The position numbers were made by a program, and so were the translations under genes. This document shows, in pieces, positions 31,463-39,277 of a DNA stretch of 42,825 nt; position 1 is the stretch's first letter, and every line of letters starts with the position of its first letter. The notes beneath the pieces were generated by a model. It did no database searches, was not told where the DNA came from, and worked only from the letters and a program-made list of their open reading frames with translations. The stretch is taken from assembly GCA_903952885.1 (NCBI GenBank), contig CAJBHE010000189.1, positions 1 through 42,825 of the forward strand, read 5' to 3'. The DNA comes from an uncultured Burkholderiales bacterium (GTDB taxonomy: Bacteria; Pseudomonadota; Gammaproteobacteria; Burkholderiales; Burkholderiaceae_C).

Positions 31463-32121
31463 GGCGCAGCGACCTCCACCATGATTTCGTTGCGCCTGAA
31501 CATGGGAAGTGTCCAAGGTGGGTCGTAGCGCGACAGCTGCGGCGTGCCCACAACCTTGAGGGATTGCTGCTGGGCCCAAGCCAAGGCGTCGTTGGTTTTT
31601 TCTTGCACCCGTGCCAAGGTGTTGAAGCCTGAGTAGCGATACACCACAAAGTATTTGCGCGGTAGCTCGCGCAAGGTCACCGCGTTGTTGTTGGGCTTGG
31701 GAATGTTGGCCAGGGTGTATTGACTGGGCATCACGAAGTGAATGCGCCATTGGGTGGCCTCGGCCATCGCGTTGTTGCCCGATTGCGGCTCGATGGTGAC
31801 GGGCGCGGTCATGGCAATCTTTAAAGATTGGGGCTCCATCGTCACTGGCGCGGTCATGGCAATTTTGGCGGCTTGCTGGGAGACCGCAGCACGGTTGTTG
31901 CCAAAGATGTAATCGGCAATCAAGCGAAAGCCTTTGCCAGATGCGGCGTCCATGTCGCCGTCCACCACGGTTTCGGCGACCAAGGTCGGCGCGTAATGGC
32001 GCAGCTCGAAGGGGCCTTGTGAGATGCGCACGTCGTAGTGGGGTTCTTCGATGGCCATGGCTGATTGCATCCATAAAAGCCCAACCAACAAGGCGAGGCG
32101 GGTGACTGTGTTTAAGTGCAT
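31459..32121 (-). CDS. SOUL-family heme-binding protein with duplicated motif
   Basis: Exported protein of 220 residues: signal peptide ending near SAMAIEEP, then the SOUL/HBP domain starting YDVRISQGPFELRHYAPTLVAE. Family members bind heme or tetrapyrroles; bacterial roles are unclear. The hallmark motif KIAMTAPVT occurs twice in a row (KIAMTAPVTMEPQSL and KIAMTAPVTIEPQSG), from a 45-base tandem duplication at 31781-31870. The reading frame stays intact. It lies in a tight operon DUF2237-SOUL-folB with overlapping ends. Confidence 0.9.
   Translation of the reverse strand: MHLNTVTRLALLVGLLWMQSAMAIEEPHYDVRISQGPFELRHYAPTLVAETVVDGDMDAASGKGFRLIADYIFGNNRAAVSQQAAKIAMTAPVTMEPQSLKIAMTAPVTIEPQSGNNAMAEATQWRIHFVMPSQYTLANIPKPNNNAVTLRELPRKYFVVYRYSGFNTLARVQEKTNDALAWAQQQSLKVVGTPQLSRYDPPWTLPMFRRNEIMVEVAAP
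31781..31870. repeat. 45-base tandem duplication inside the SOUL gene
   Basis: Two adjacent 45-base units (31781-31825 and 31826-31870) differ at several mostly synonymous positions yet encode 15-residue copies differing at only two residues. The divergence at silent sites shows the duplication is old and maintained rather than a recent slip or assembly error. Confidence 0.85.
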
Positions 32122-32480
32122 GACTGAAGTTGCTCCAGCGTCACAAACTCAAGGGCTTTGGCGTGGGTGCACTCTAGCACCACAGGTGGTGCTACACCTG
32201 CATCCAAGGCTTCTTTCCAGCGCATGGCGCACAAGCACCAACGGTCGCCCGCTTTGAGTCCGACAAAGCGGTAGTCAGGTCTGGGGGTGATGAGGTCATT
32301 GCCTTTTTGCAATGAAAAATCCAGAAAGGCTTGCGTGACTTTGGCGCACACCACATGGCTTCCGTGGTCGTGGGCATCGGTGTGGCAACAACCGTCGCGG
32401 TAGTAGCCAGTGAGTGGGTCGTAAGAGCAGGGCATAAGTGCCGTGCCCAAGACGTTGCGTGCAAGGGTGGTGAGGGTCAT
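32112..32480 (-). CDS. DUF2237 family protein
   Basis: Conserved protein of 122 residues of unknown function. It has the DUF2237 pattern NVLGTALMPCSYDPLTGYYRD followed by GCCHTDAHDHGSHVVCAKVT (separate fragments), FLDFSLQKGNDLITPRP and LKAGDRWCLCAMRWKEAL. Several conserved cysteines (PCS, GCC, VCA, CLC) suggest metal binding, unproven. Its end overlaps the SOUL start by 10 bases. Confidence 0.88.
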   Translation of the reverse strand: MTLTTLARNVLGTALMPCSYDPLTGYYRDGCCHTDAHDHGSHVVCAKVTQAFLDFSLQKGNDLITPRPDYRFVGLKAGDRWCLCAMRWKEALDAGVAPPVVLECTHAKALEFVTLEQLQSCT

Positions 32481-32625
32481 GCTTTGATTCTATGAACGCC
32501 CACCAACCTTGGGCGCGCAATGGCTATCGACGGATCCAGCCCGCTTGGCCCATGACTTTCATATTTGTCTGGCAAGATTAGCCCCTCGCAAAAGTGAGAA
32601 GGCTTTCCATGAAAGGGGAAACAGC

Positions 32626-33384
32626 GTGGCAAATGGTTTGAAAATTGTGTTGGTGCTTGGCAGTGCGCCAGACGCGGTGCTGGCGAAAAACTGGGACCTG
32701 TCTGTTTTTACGTCGCGTGTGGCCATCAACAACGCCTGGCAAATCACGCCCGATTGGGACTACTTGGTTTACCCCGAAGACTTGGCCCTAGATCGTTTGC
32801 CACCTGAGCCCTTGTTGCCCCATCAGCGCTTGATTGATGCCTCTGAGTTTGTGCCACAACAAAATAGTTTTGGTGGCTTCGTGTATGCCGGTGGCACCAT
32901 GGCCTTTACTACGGGTTACTGGGCTTTGGGTGCCTTAAAGCCAGACATTTTGGCGTTTTTGGGGTGCGACATGGTCTACGCCACAGGCGCTGGCGAGGCC
33001 AGCCATTTTTATGGCCAAGGCACACCAGACCCTTTGCGTGTGGATGTGACCTTGCAGTCCTTAGAGGCTAAGTCGGTTCGATTTTTATCGTTCGCGCATT
33101 CACAAAATTGCGCGGTGGTGAATTTATCCAAGCTTCCCGAATCACGTCTGTTGTTCCCCCGTGTGTCCATGGCAGAGTTCGCGACCCAGTCGTTGTGTCA
33201 AGACATGGTGAACCGCCAAAGTCAGCTGTTTGATAGATCGGTCGTGACGCGTGTGCTTCAGGTCGAACAAGACTTGGGCTACATGGTTCCTTCAGGTCGT
33301 TATTGGGAGCGTGCGGCGGAGTTTGATAAAACAAAGCTCAGTGAAATCGACCATATGTGGCTGCAGGCTATGCAAGCGGGTTAG
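32626..33384 (+). CDS. Hypothetical protein, possible nucleotide-binding fold
   Basis: I do not recognise this 252-residue protein with confidence. It opens with a beta-strand/loop KIVLVLGSAPDAVL, reminiscent of Rossmann-like or DUF115/MptE-type proteins that start with a GSGP loop, and continues with VAINNAWQITPDWDYLV and LAFLGCDMVY. No signal peptide or membrane segment is present. GTG 32626 is chosen because AAGGGG lies upstream at normal spacing; no ATG in frame precedes it closely. The gene is flanked by the divergent DUF2237 operon and overlaps the convergent MerR gene end by 4 bases. Confidence 0.7.
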   Translation: MANGLKIVLVLGSAPDAVLAKNWDLSVFTSRVAINNAWQITPDWDYLVYPEDLALDRLPPEPLLPHQRLIDASEFVPQQNSFGGFVYAGGTMAFTTGYWALGALKPDILAFLGCDMVYATGAGEASHFYGQGTPDPLRVDVTLQSLEAKSVRFLSFAHSQNCAVVNLSKLPESRLLFPRVSMAEFATQSLCQDMVNRQSQLFDRSVVTRVLQVEQDLGYMVPSGRYWERAAEFDKTKLSEIDHMWLQAMQAG

Positions 33385-34367
33385 GCTGCACCTTCACGCA
33401 AATCAATGCCTTCGTGTTGTGCAATTTTTTCGAGCGCGTTTTCAAACAACGAACGTGCAGAGCCCGAAATAGAACGCAGGTAGGCATGTAGGTGAGCATC
33501 TTTTGCGTTTCGATTCAGACACTCTTGGCTATATTCCTCAAAGCTGGCCAGTTGCGAAATCAGCTCAGCCACATGTTTAGGGCATTCGCACAGCACGTTG
33601 GTTGAAATGCCCGCCACGCGGGTGAGTGTTTGGTCTGAATATTTCCGACTGGGAATGACGGCACCCGTGGTGCCAAACTCTTGCGCTCGGGCCTGATCCA
33701 CAAATAACACCGACTGCAGTAGCTCTGCCAATTCACTGTCTGAGATGGGTTCGCGCCGCACGATCAAGCCTGAAAATTTCATGGCTTGCACCACTGCCTC
33801 GGTCGCGAAGTTGTATATGACGATGGTTTGCGCAAAGGCGTGTTGTTGGATCAACGCCTGAATCGTGGCGTGAACTGGGGTTTGCAGCGTGTTGATTTTG
33901 ATCAACAGCACTTGCGGCTGTTCAGCAAACTCAGCTTGGCTGGCGGCGGTTAAGTCCTCCAACACATCGGTAACTTGAATTTGATTTTGCTTCAAGCCCA
34001 TTGCAAATTTTTTGGACTCAATGCGATTGGCCATGCTCAAGCCCACCACCGCCATGAACACGGGTTGACCGGGTGCTGTCAATCTTTGTGGTGCGTTGTG
34101 CGGCAAGTTGCTCATGTGGCGCAACTGTGCCAAGTCAAGGTTGGCAATCGTGCTGATGGCATGGCCTTTGTGCGAAAGCTGTTTGAGCAGCAGAGCCTTG
34201 GACACATCGTGTTCTTCAAATAAACGCTGCTTTCCCTCGGTTTTGACGGGGCTGAATGCGCCGTAACGCGTTTCCCAAATACGCAGGGTTGACACGGGGA
34301 CGCCCGTGGTTTTAGAGACTGCACCTATGCGGTAAAGCGGGCCAGTGGACGATATATGTAATGTCAA
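33381..34367 (-). CDS. MerR-family regulator with cobalamin-domain-like C-terminus
   Basis: Transcription regulator of 328 residues. A MerR winged-helix domain occupies about residues 11-80 (YRIGAVSKTTGVPVSTLRIWETRYGAF). A long C-terminal part has the length and alpha/beta pattern of the B12-binding domain of LitR/CarH/MlrA-type light sensors, but the diagnostic DxHxxG cobalamin motif is not visible. It may be a cofactor-less relative, as in MlrA-like proteins. The gene diverges from the Rrf2 gene over a spacer with repeated TTGAGTAG sites. Light response is an inference from the family and from photolyase genes nearby. Confidence 0.8.
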   Translation of the reverse strand: MTLHISSTGPLYRIGAVSKTTGVPVSTLRIWETRYGAFSPVKTEGKQRLFEEHDVSKALLLKQLSHKGHAISTIANLDLAQLRHMSNLPHNAPQRLTAPGQPVFMAVVGLSMANRIESKKFAMGLKQNQIQVTDVLEDLTAASQAEFAEQPQVLLIKINTLQTPVHATIQALIQQHAFAQTIVIYNFATEAVVQAMKFSGLIVRREPISDSELAELLQSVLFVDQARAQEFGTTGAVIPSRKYSDQTLTRVAGISTNVLCECPKHVAELISQLASFEEYSQECLNRNAKDAHLHAYLRSISGSARSLFENALEKIAQHEGIDLREGAA

Positions 34368-34377
34368 AATTGCACCT

Positions 34378-34471
34378 TTGAGTAGGGGTTGAGTAGATAA
34401 TATGTCGAAATAACGGTTTTTAATAGAAATACCTTGGCTTGAGTAGGTAAATGTTCCAAAATATTACTCAA
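34378..34471. promoter_or_regulatory. Repeated TTGAGTAG operator and Rrf2 promoter
   Basis: TTGAGTAG occurs at 34378-34385, 34389-34396 (11 bases apart) and 34439-34446, and in inverse as TTACTCAA at 34464-34471. The last two form a TTGAGTA-N19-TACTCAA palindrome. It overlaps a plausible promoter for the Rrf2 gene: TTGAGT, 17-base spacer, TATTAC. AGGAG follows before ATG 34486. This is the likely control region for the divergent MerR and Rrf2 genes. Confidence 0.65.
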
Positions 34472-34485
34472 TAGGAGTTTTAGCC

Positions 34486-34983
34486 ATGATTTCAAAAAAA
34501 ACCATCCATGCCATCGAGGTCTGCGTATTTCTTGCTGGGCAGCGCGGTATGGGCTACGTGACCACCACAGAGTTGTCGCCCAGATTGAGCTTGTCTATCT
34601 CCTATTTGGAAAACATCCTCAAGCCCCTGAAGGATCACGGTCTTGTGACGGCGATGAAAGGTCCTGGCGGCGGCTACATGATTTGCGGCGATGTGTCATT
34701 GGTGTCTATTTGGGACATCGCGGTGGTGTTTGAGCGCACATTCAATGATGTTCCTTTGTCTGATGGCACTGATGCGATGACCTTGGCCAGCTACGAGCTG
34801 GGGCTGGAGCAAATTGTGAAAGACACCTTGAATAGCTTCACTTTGTCGGACTTTGTGGACTACTCATCGGTCGAGGTCAAATCCTATGCTCAGGAGATGG
34901 GGCGCTTCAAGTTCAAGCCCTTGCCGACCCCTATCATGCCCAAGGCTCCCAATTCTGTGTTCCAGTTGCACATGTCCTTTTAA
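34486..34983 (+). CDS. Rrf2-family transcriptional regulator without Fe-S cysteines
   Basis: DNA-binding regulator of 165 residues. The Rrf2 winged helix is visible as YVTTTELSPRLSLSISYLENILKPLKDHGLV, quoted here in part as LSISYLENILKPLKDHGL, with the wing KGPGGGYMIC. IscR, NsrR and similar members carry three clustered cysteines for an Fe-S centre; here only two scattered Cys (12 and 67 or so) are present, so it is not IscR. The signal it senses is unknown. It starts the plus-strand unit Rrf2-DUF2805-SDR, opposite the MerR gene. Confidence 0.85.
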   Translation: MISKKTIHAIEVCVFLAGQRGMGYVTTTELSPRLSLSISYLENILKPLKDHGLVTAMKGPGGGYMICGDVSLVSIWDIAVVFERTFNDVPLSDGTDAMTLASYELGLEQIVKDTLNSFTLSDFVDYSSVEVKSYAQEMGRFKFKPLPTPIMPKAPNSVFQLHMSF

Positions 34984-35012
34984 CGTGCCACCGAAGCATG
35001 GAGTCACGCAGC

Positions 35013-35300
35013 ATGAATGAAACATCAGCTAAGCGTCTTGCGCTTTTGACGCCGGGTGATGTCTCGGCAGTGATTCAAATGGCGTGGGAAGACCGAACTT
35101 CTTTTGAAACCATTCAAGAGCGTTTAGGCCTCAGCGAGTCTGATGTCATACGGCTGATGCGCAGCGAGCTCAACCCGAGCTCGTTCAAATTGTGGCGAAT
35201 CCGAATGAAGGGGCGTGTCACAAAGCACCGCGCGTTGAGAAGTCCGAGCATGAAGTTTGATGACCATGCTTTGGCAGACCATCGAAGGGCCAATTGCTGA
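35013..35300 (+). CDS. DUF2805 / TIGR03643 family protein
   Basis: Small conserved protein of 95 residues with an HTH-like middle: LTPGDVSAVIQMAWEDRTSF, GLSESDVIRLMR and SSFKLWRIRMKGRVTKHRALR are the family blocks. Function is unknown; such genes are often near photolyase or light-induced genes. The start is taken at ATG 35013 (MNETSAK); ATG 34998 adds five residues. Its stop TGA overlaps the SDR start (TGATG). Confidence 0.85.
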   Translation: MNETSAKRLALLTPGDVSAVIQMAWEDRTSFETIQERLGLSESDVIRLMRSELNPSSFKLWRIRMKGRVTKHRALRSPSMKFDDHALADHRRANC

Positions 35301-35992
35301 TGTTTGAAAACGACTATAAGGCACTTGTCATTGGAGCAAGCGGGGCGATTGGTGGCGCATTTGTTTCGGCGTTTCAAGTTGACTCTCGCTGTATGCATGT
35401 CGAGCAGGTGTCTCGGTCTCAGACGCCTGGTTTTGATGTCTTGGATGAGTCATCGATTCATCAGCAAGCTGAAGTGTGTCGTGCATCTGGTCCTTATGAG
35501 ATCATCATTGACGCCACCGGGGCGCTGACCATCGACGGTGTAGGCCCCGAAAAATCTTTGGCGAGTTTGCGTGAAGTAACCTTGGCGAAAAATTTCCACA
35601 TCAACGCCGTGGGTCCGGTGATGGTACTTCGTCATTTCGCCCCTTTGTTAGCGTCTGGCCCATCGGTGTATGCCAAGCTTTCTGCACGTGTGGGTAGTAT
35701 TTCAGATAACACCAAGGGCGGCTGGTATGGCTATCGGGCCGCCAAAGCTGCGTTGAACATGTTGCTGCAAACTGCAGCCATTGAGTTGCAGCGAAAAAAT
35801 TCACAACTGCGCGTGGTGGCCTTGCAGCCGGGAACGGTGAGGTCCAATTTGTCGCAAGCTTTTGCTAGCTCGGTGCCACATTTGTTAGAGCCAGCCGAGT
35901 CGGTGGCAGGAATGCTCTCTGCCTTGAAAACCCTCACCCCCAAATCAGGCGCGCATTATGTGGATTACAGGGGTGAACACATACAATGGTAG
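35300..35992 (+). CDS. Short-chain dehydrogenase/reductase
   Basis: NAD(P)-dependent oxidoreductase of 230 residues, cytoplasmic. The cofactor loop GASGAIG is at residues 12-18 and the catalytic YxxxK is in YRAAK at about 144-148, with the upstream Ser in KLSARVGS. The overall pattern fits the CsgA/C-factor-like SDR group. The substrate is unknown. It is co-translated with the DUF2805 gene, and similar SDR genes are part of light- or singlet-oxygen-induced clusters in other bacteria (inference). Confidence 0.9.
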   Translation: MFENDYKALVIGASGAIGGAFVSAFQVDSRCMHVEQVSRSQTPGFDVLDESSIHQQAEVCRASGPYEIIIDATGALTIDGVGPEKSLASLREVTLAKNFHINAVGPVMVLRHFAPLLASGPSVYAKLSARVGSISDNTKGGWYGYRAAKAALNMLLQTAAIELQRKNSQLRVVALQPGTVRSNLSQAFASSVPHLLEPAESVAGMLSALKTLTPKSGAHYVDYRGEHIQW

Positions 35993-36006
35993 TGTGAGCG
36001 ACAAAC

Positions 36007-36594
36007 TTACCGCGCTTCGTTGGGGCGTGGTATGACACGGTAAGAAAGGATTTTTCCTTTGACATCGACCTTTGCCAACACCAGATCGCCTGAGCTGACG
36101 TTTTCTCCCACGAACTCAAAGATGTTGACATGGTGAGTCACCAAAATTAGCGCCTGTTTGCCCTTGGATTTGATCTTTTCAGCAATGAAGCTTTGCAGCT
36201 GTTGGTTTTGTGCTTTGGCTTTGTGCATCTCATCAAAAAACGAAGCTAATGTGGGTTCAACCTGCCAGCCTTTGAAACCCATCAATTGCGCTGTGTCCTT
36301 ACAGCGGCACCAAACACTTGTGTACACAGCTGCGTTGTTGACACCTTGCTGACGCAGCCAATCGCCGACCACAACAGCTTGTTCTCGGCCCTCTGTGCTG
36401 AGGTTGCGTTGTGTTTCGCATTTGGCCAGCGTGTAGTTAGCTGGGTCGCCCACGCCTGGGGCGAGGGTATGACGCATCAGCAGCACATGATCAGGCAATA
36501 GCAGTTTTTCAGACAAGTCGCTGGCATGGGCCAGCACACTCGCCAAAACCCCAAGAGTGAACAAGGCCACGCGCTTGAACACAGAGTTTTGCAT
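36007..36594 (-). CDS. Periplasmic histidine phosphatase family protein
   Basis: Phosphoglycerate mutase-like phosphatase of 195 residues with a signal peptide (ALFTLGVLASVLAHA). The catalytic RH is in LLMRHTLAPG. A typical GREQAVVVGDWL helix and a second conserved His in LVTHHVN are seen. The substrate is unknown. It sits 3 bases after the DUF3833 gene on the same strand and converges with the SDR gene. Confidence 0.88.
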   Translation of the reverse strand: MQNSVFKRVALFTLGVLASVLAHASDLSEKLLLPDHVLLMRHTLAPGVGDPANYTLAKCETQRNLSTEGREQAVVVGDWLRQQGVNNAAVYTSVWCRCKDTAQLMGFKGWQVEPTLASFFDEMHKAKAQNQQLQSFIAEKIKSKGKQALILVTHHVNIFEFVGENVSSGDLVLAKVDVKGKILSYRVIPRPNEAR

Positions 36595-36597
36595 GCG

Positions 36598-37146
36598 TTA
36601 GCTCCTTTTCGTGAACGACAAGGTGACATCGCCCAAGTGAATGCCCAGCTTGGTCATGCGTGCTTTGTTGAGCATGACGCGGTCGTTCATCAAATACATC
36701 CAGTCATCCATTTGCACATTCAGCACCGAACCGCCCACGGGCAGGGCTAGTGTGTAGCGCCAGTTGAACGCGTTGCCTTTGGTTTGGCCCTCAGCCATAC
36801 CCACTACATCGCCAGCATTGCCCACATAGGCGCCATTGCCTTTATCTGTGAGTTTCCAAATGCGTTTTTCTTTTGAGCCGTCTGAGTACACAAAGTCTTC
36901 GTCCAAGATGCCTTGGTCGTTTTGCCATTGGCATTTCATCTCGACCGTGAAGCGCTTGACTACTTTACCGTTGCGGTCGGTGAAGATGCCCCAAGCGTCC
37001 ACCATGCCGTTGAAATAAGTGCGCAGGTCGAGTACTGGCTTTTGGCCTGCAAACTCATCAATGGATGGGCTTGCGCAACCACTCAGATTGGCGACCACAG
37101 CCGTGCTGGCCATGCCAGTCAGTAAAAGCTTTCGACGATTCATCAT
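36598..37146 (-). CDS. DUF3833 family lipoprotein
   Basis: Protein of 182 residues of the DUF3833 family. The N-terminus MMNRRKLLLTGMASTAVV ends in a lipobox-like LSGC, so it is a probable lipoprotein. Family blocks include LDLRTYFNGMVDAWGIF, DEDFVYSDGSKEKRIW and MDDWMYLMNDRVMLNKA. Function is unknown; it often accompanies DUF2878 and SDR genes in photooxidative-stress clusters. ATG 37146 or 37143 is the start, both overlapping the DUF2878 stop. Confidence 0.87.
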   Translation of the reverse strand: MMNRRKLLLTGMASTAVVANLSGCASPSIDEFAGQKPVLDLRTYFNGMVDAWGIFTDRNGKVVKRFTVEMKCQWQNDQGILDEDFVYSDGSKEKRIWKLTDKGNGAYVGNAGDVVGMAEGQTKGNAFNWRYTLALPVGGSVLNVQMDDWMYLMNDRVMLNKARMTKLGIHLGDVTLSFTKRS

Positions 37147-37667
37147 GTGAGACCTTGTGGTGGAGTGAAGAGTTTTTTGGCCGTGCAGACTAAGAAGGGC
37201 AGCGCGATCATCCAAGTCAAAGCAAGTGCAGCGAGATGAACAAGCGAGCCGTCAAAAGATGCCGCGCCAAGTTGTGCCCCAGCATAGTAGGTCAGGGGAC
37301 CAAAAGCCAGCCCTGTCACTGCGGACAACCAAAGTGGCAGCTTTTGTAGAAATGACAAGGAGGCGTTCAAGGTCATCGCAAACAAGACCCACAACATCCA
37401 GAGCCAAAACGGGCTCACGGGGCCCAAAGCCCAGCCGTAAAAACTGATGACATTCACCATTTGCAACAGTGTGTCCGCCAACACGCCCGTGACCAAGGCA
37501 ATCGCGGCCAGCTTGGCTTCGGCCAAGGGGTGCGCGGCAAAAATAAGGTGCAGGGCGGCCAACACCTGGCAGTAGACCAAGGCAGGAATCTCTAACCCAA
37601 GCCCAATGCCAGCAATGCAGGCCCACCAAGCGGTTTGAAAACCAAGGGCATTAATAAAAAAACGCAT
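37143..37667 (-). CDS. DUF2878 integral membrane protein
   Basis: Inner-membrane protein of 174 residues with about five or six hydrophobic helices (for example VYCQVLAALHLIFAAH, LAAIALVTGVLADTLLQ, FWLWMLWVLFAMTLNASL and LALTWMIALPFLV). The composition and order match the DUF2878 family, function unknown. It is the first gene of DUF2878-DUF3833-phosphatase. Confidence 0.85.
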   Translation of the reverse strand: MRFFINALGFQTAWWACIAGIGLGLEIPALVYCQVLAALHLIFAAHPLAEAKLAAIALVTGVLADTLLQMVNVISFYGWALGPVSPFWLWMLWVLFAMTLNASLSFLQKLPLWLSAVTGLAFGPLTYYAGAQLGAASFDGSLVHLAALALTWMIALPFLVCTAKKLFTPPQGLT

Positions 37668-37709
37668 GCTTGATTCTAAAAACCGGCTGCAACCTTCGTG
37701 TGGCTGAGG

Positions 37710-38738
37710 TCATTCAGCCGCGCCGCGTTCGTACCAGCCCTTGCTGCGGTTCACCACGTTCACCACCAGCAACATGATGGGCACTTCAATCAGCACGCCC
37801 ACCACCGTGGCCAGAGCTGCGCCTGATTCAAAACCAAACAGGCTGATGGCGGCGGCCACCGCCAACTCGAAGAAGTTTGATGCGCCAATTAGCGCTGAAG
37901 GGCCTGCCACGTTGTGGGCTTCACCCACTGCACGGTTGAGGTAATAAGCCAAGGCAGAGTTAAACAGCACTTGAATAAGGATCGGCACTGCCAGCAGCGC
38001 AATGACCAAGGGCTGCTTCAAAATTGCTTCGCCTTGAAACGCAAACAACAACACCAGTGTGGCCAGCAGGGCAGCGATGGACCAAGGGCCAATGAGCGCC
38101 ATGACGGCTTCAAACTTCGCCTCACCTCGCGCGAGCAACGCTTTGCGAATCAGCTGTGCCAACACCACAGGCACGATGATGTACAACACCACCGACGTGA
38201 TGAGCGTGTCCCAAGGCACGATGATGGCCGAGAGGCCCAACAAAAATGCCACCAGCGGTGCAAACGCCACCACCATGATGGCGTCGTTCAAGGCCACTTG
38301 CGACAGGGTGAACAAAGGGTGGCCGTTGGTCAGTCGGCTCCACACAAACACCATGGCGGTGCAGGGTGCAGCAGCCAGCAAAATGAGGCCCGCGATGTAG
38401 CTGTCAATTTGGTCGGCTGGCAACAGCGGCGCAAAAAAATAGCGAATGAAAAACCAACCCAGAAGCGCCATCGAAAACGGCTTGACGAACCAGTTGACAA
38501 ACAAGGTCACGCCAATGCCTTTGATGTGCTGACGCACCTCGTGCAAAGCGGCAAAGTCGACCTTCACCAACATCGGAATGATCATGATCCAAATCAGCAA
38601 GCCCACTGGTAAGTTGACTTGCGCGTATTCAAGCTGGCCAATGGCTTGAAACAGCTCAGGTTGCCACTGGCCCAGCGCAATGCCCACCACGATGCACAAG
38701 GCCACCCAAGCGGTGAGGTAGCGTTCAAAGAAGTTCAT
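37710..38738 (-). CDS. acr3: Arsenite efflux transporter ACR3
   Basis: Ten-helix inner-membrane carrier expelling arsenite, 342 residues, of the ACR3/ArsB-type-2 family rather than the larger E. coli ArsB. The conserved Cys126 is in APCTAMVFVWSRLTNG, and the N-terminal WVALCIVVGIALGQ and GASNFFELAVAAAISLFG blocks are typical. Its ATG overlaps the arsC stop by 4 bases, so efflux is coupled to arsenate reduction. Confidence 0.94.
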   Translation of the reverse strand: MNFFERYLTAWVALCIVVGIALGQWQPELFQAIGQLEYAQVNLPVGLLIWIMIIPMLVKVDFAALHEVRQHIKGIGVTLFVNWFVKPFSMALLGWFFIRYFFAPLLPADQIDSYIAGLILLAAAPCTAMVFVWSRLTNGHPLFTLSQVALNDAIMVVAFAPLVAFLLGLSAIIVPWDTLITSVVLYIIVPVVLAQLIRKALLARGEAKFEAVMALIGPWSIAALLATLVLLFAFQGEAILKQPLVIALLAVPILIQVLFNSALAYYLNRAVGEAHNVAGPSALIGASNFFELAVAAAISLFGFESGAALATVVGVLIEVPIMLLVVNVVNRSKGWYERGAAE

Positions 38739-39247
38739 GCGTGGTCCTTGCTGATTTCACGGGCTGTGTGTTGCAACATGGTTTTTTGCAATTTTTCGGC
38801 AGGCAAATCCACCAAGATTTGCAGGCGTTTTTGAATCATGTAGAGCGTGTTGCGGAAGGCAGCCAAGCGTTCTTCGTCAGTGCCTTGTACCTCTGATGGG
38901 TCTGGGTAGCCCCAGTGTGCGGTGGCGGGTTGGCCCGGCCAATAGGGGCACACCTCGCCCGCGGCGTTGTCGCACACGGTGATGACCAAGTCCATATGCG
39001 GTGCATCGGGCAATGCAAACTCGTCCCAGTTTTTGCTGCGCAAATCGTCGGTGGCAATCCCCGCAGATTGCAACACTTGTAGGGCGAGGGGATTGGGTTG
39101 TTGGTTCTCGCTCGGGCTGCTGCCGGCTGAGAAGGCTTTGAAGTGCGTGCCACTTGCACCGTGGGTAATATGGTTCAGCAGGGCTTCAGCCAAGATGCTG
39201 CGTGCGGAGTTGTGGGTGCACAGGAAGAGAACATTAAGTGTGGTCAT
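38735..39247 (-). CDS. arsC: Arsenate reductase, low-molecular-weight phosphatase type
   Basis: Reduces arsenate to arsenite, 170 residues, thioredoxin- or glutaredoxin-linked LMW phosphatase fold. The active-site loop CTHNSARS begins at Cys10, and PCP-type downstream blocks such as MDLVITVCDNAAGEVCP are present. It follows arsR by 30 bases and overlaps acr3. Confidence 0.93.
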   Translation of the reverse strand: MTTLNVLFLCTHNSARSILAEALLNHITHGASGTHFKAFSAGSSPSENQQPNPLALQVLQSAGIATDDLRSKNWDEFALPDAPHMDLVITVCDNAAGEVCPYWPGQPATAHWGYPDPSEVQGTDEERLAAFRNTLYMIQKRLQILVDLPAEKLQKTMLQHTAREISKDHA

Positions 39248-39277
39248 GGTGAGCTCCTTGTAAAAACATTGAAAAAG

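Noticed and set aside
31463..32074. Long in-frame extension upstream of folB (337-residue reading)
   Set aside because: It covers the SOUL gene in another frame, is Arg/His-rich with no family resemblance, and the true folB begins at ATG 31462.
34378..34471. Repeated TTGAGTAG as a CRISPR-like or mobile-element repeat
   Set aside because: Units are only 8 bases, irregularly spaced, partly inverted and placed exactly in a divergent promoter, which fits an operator.
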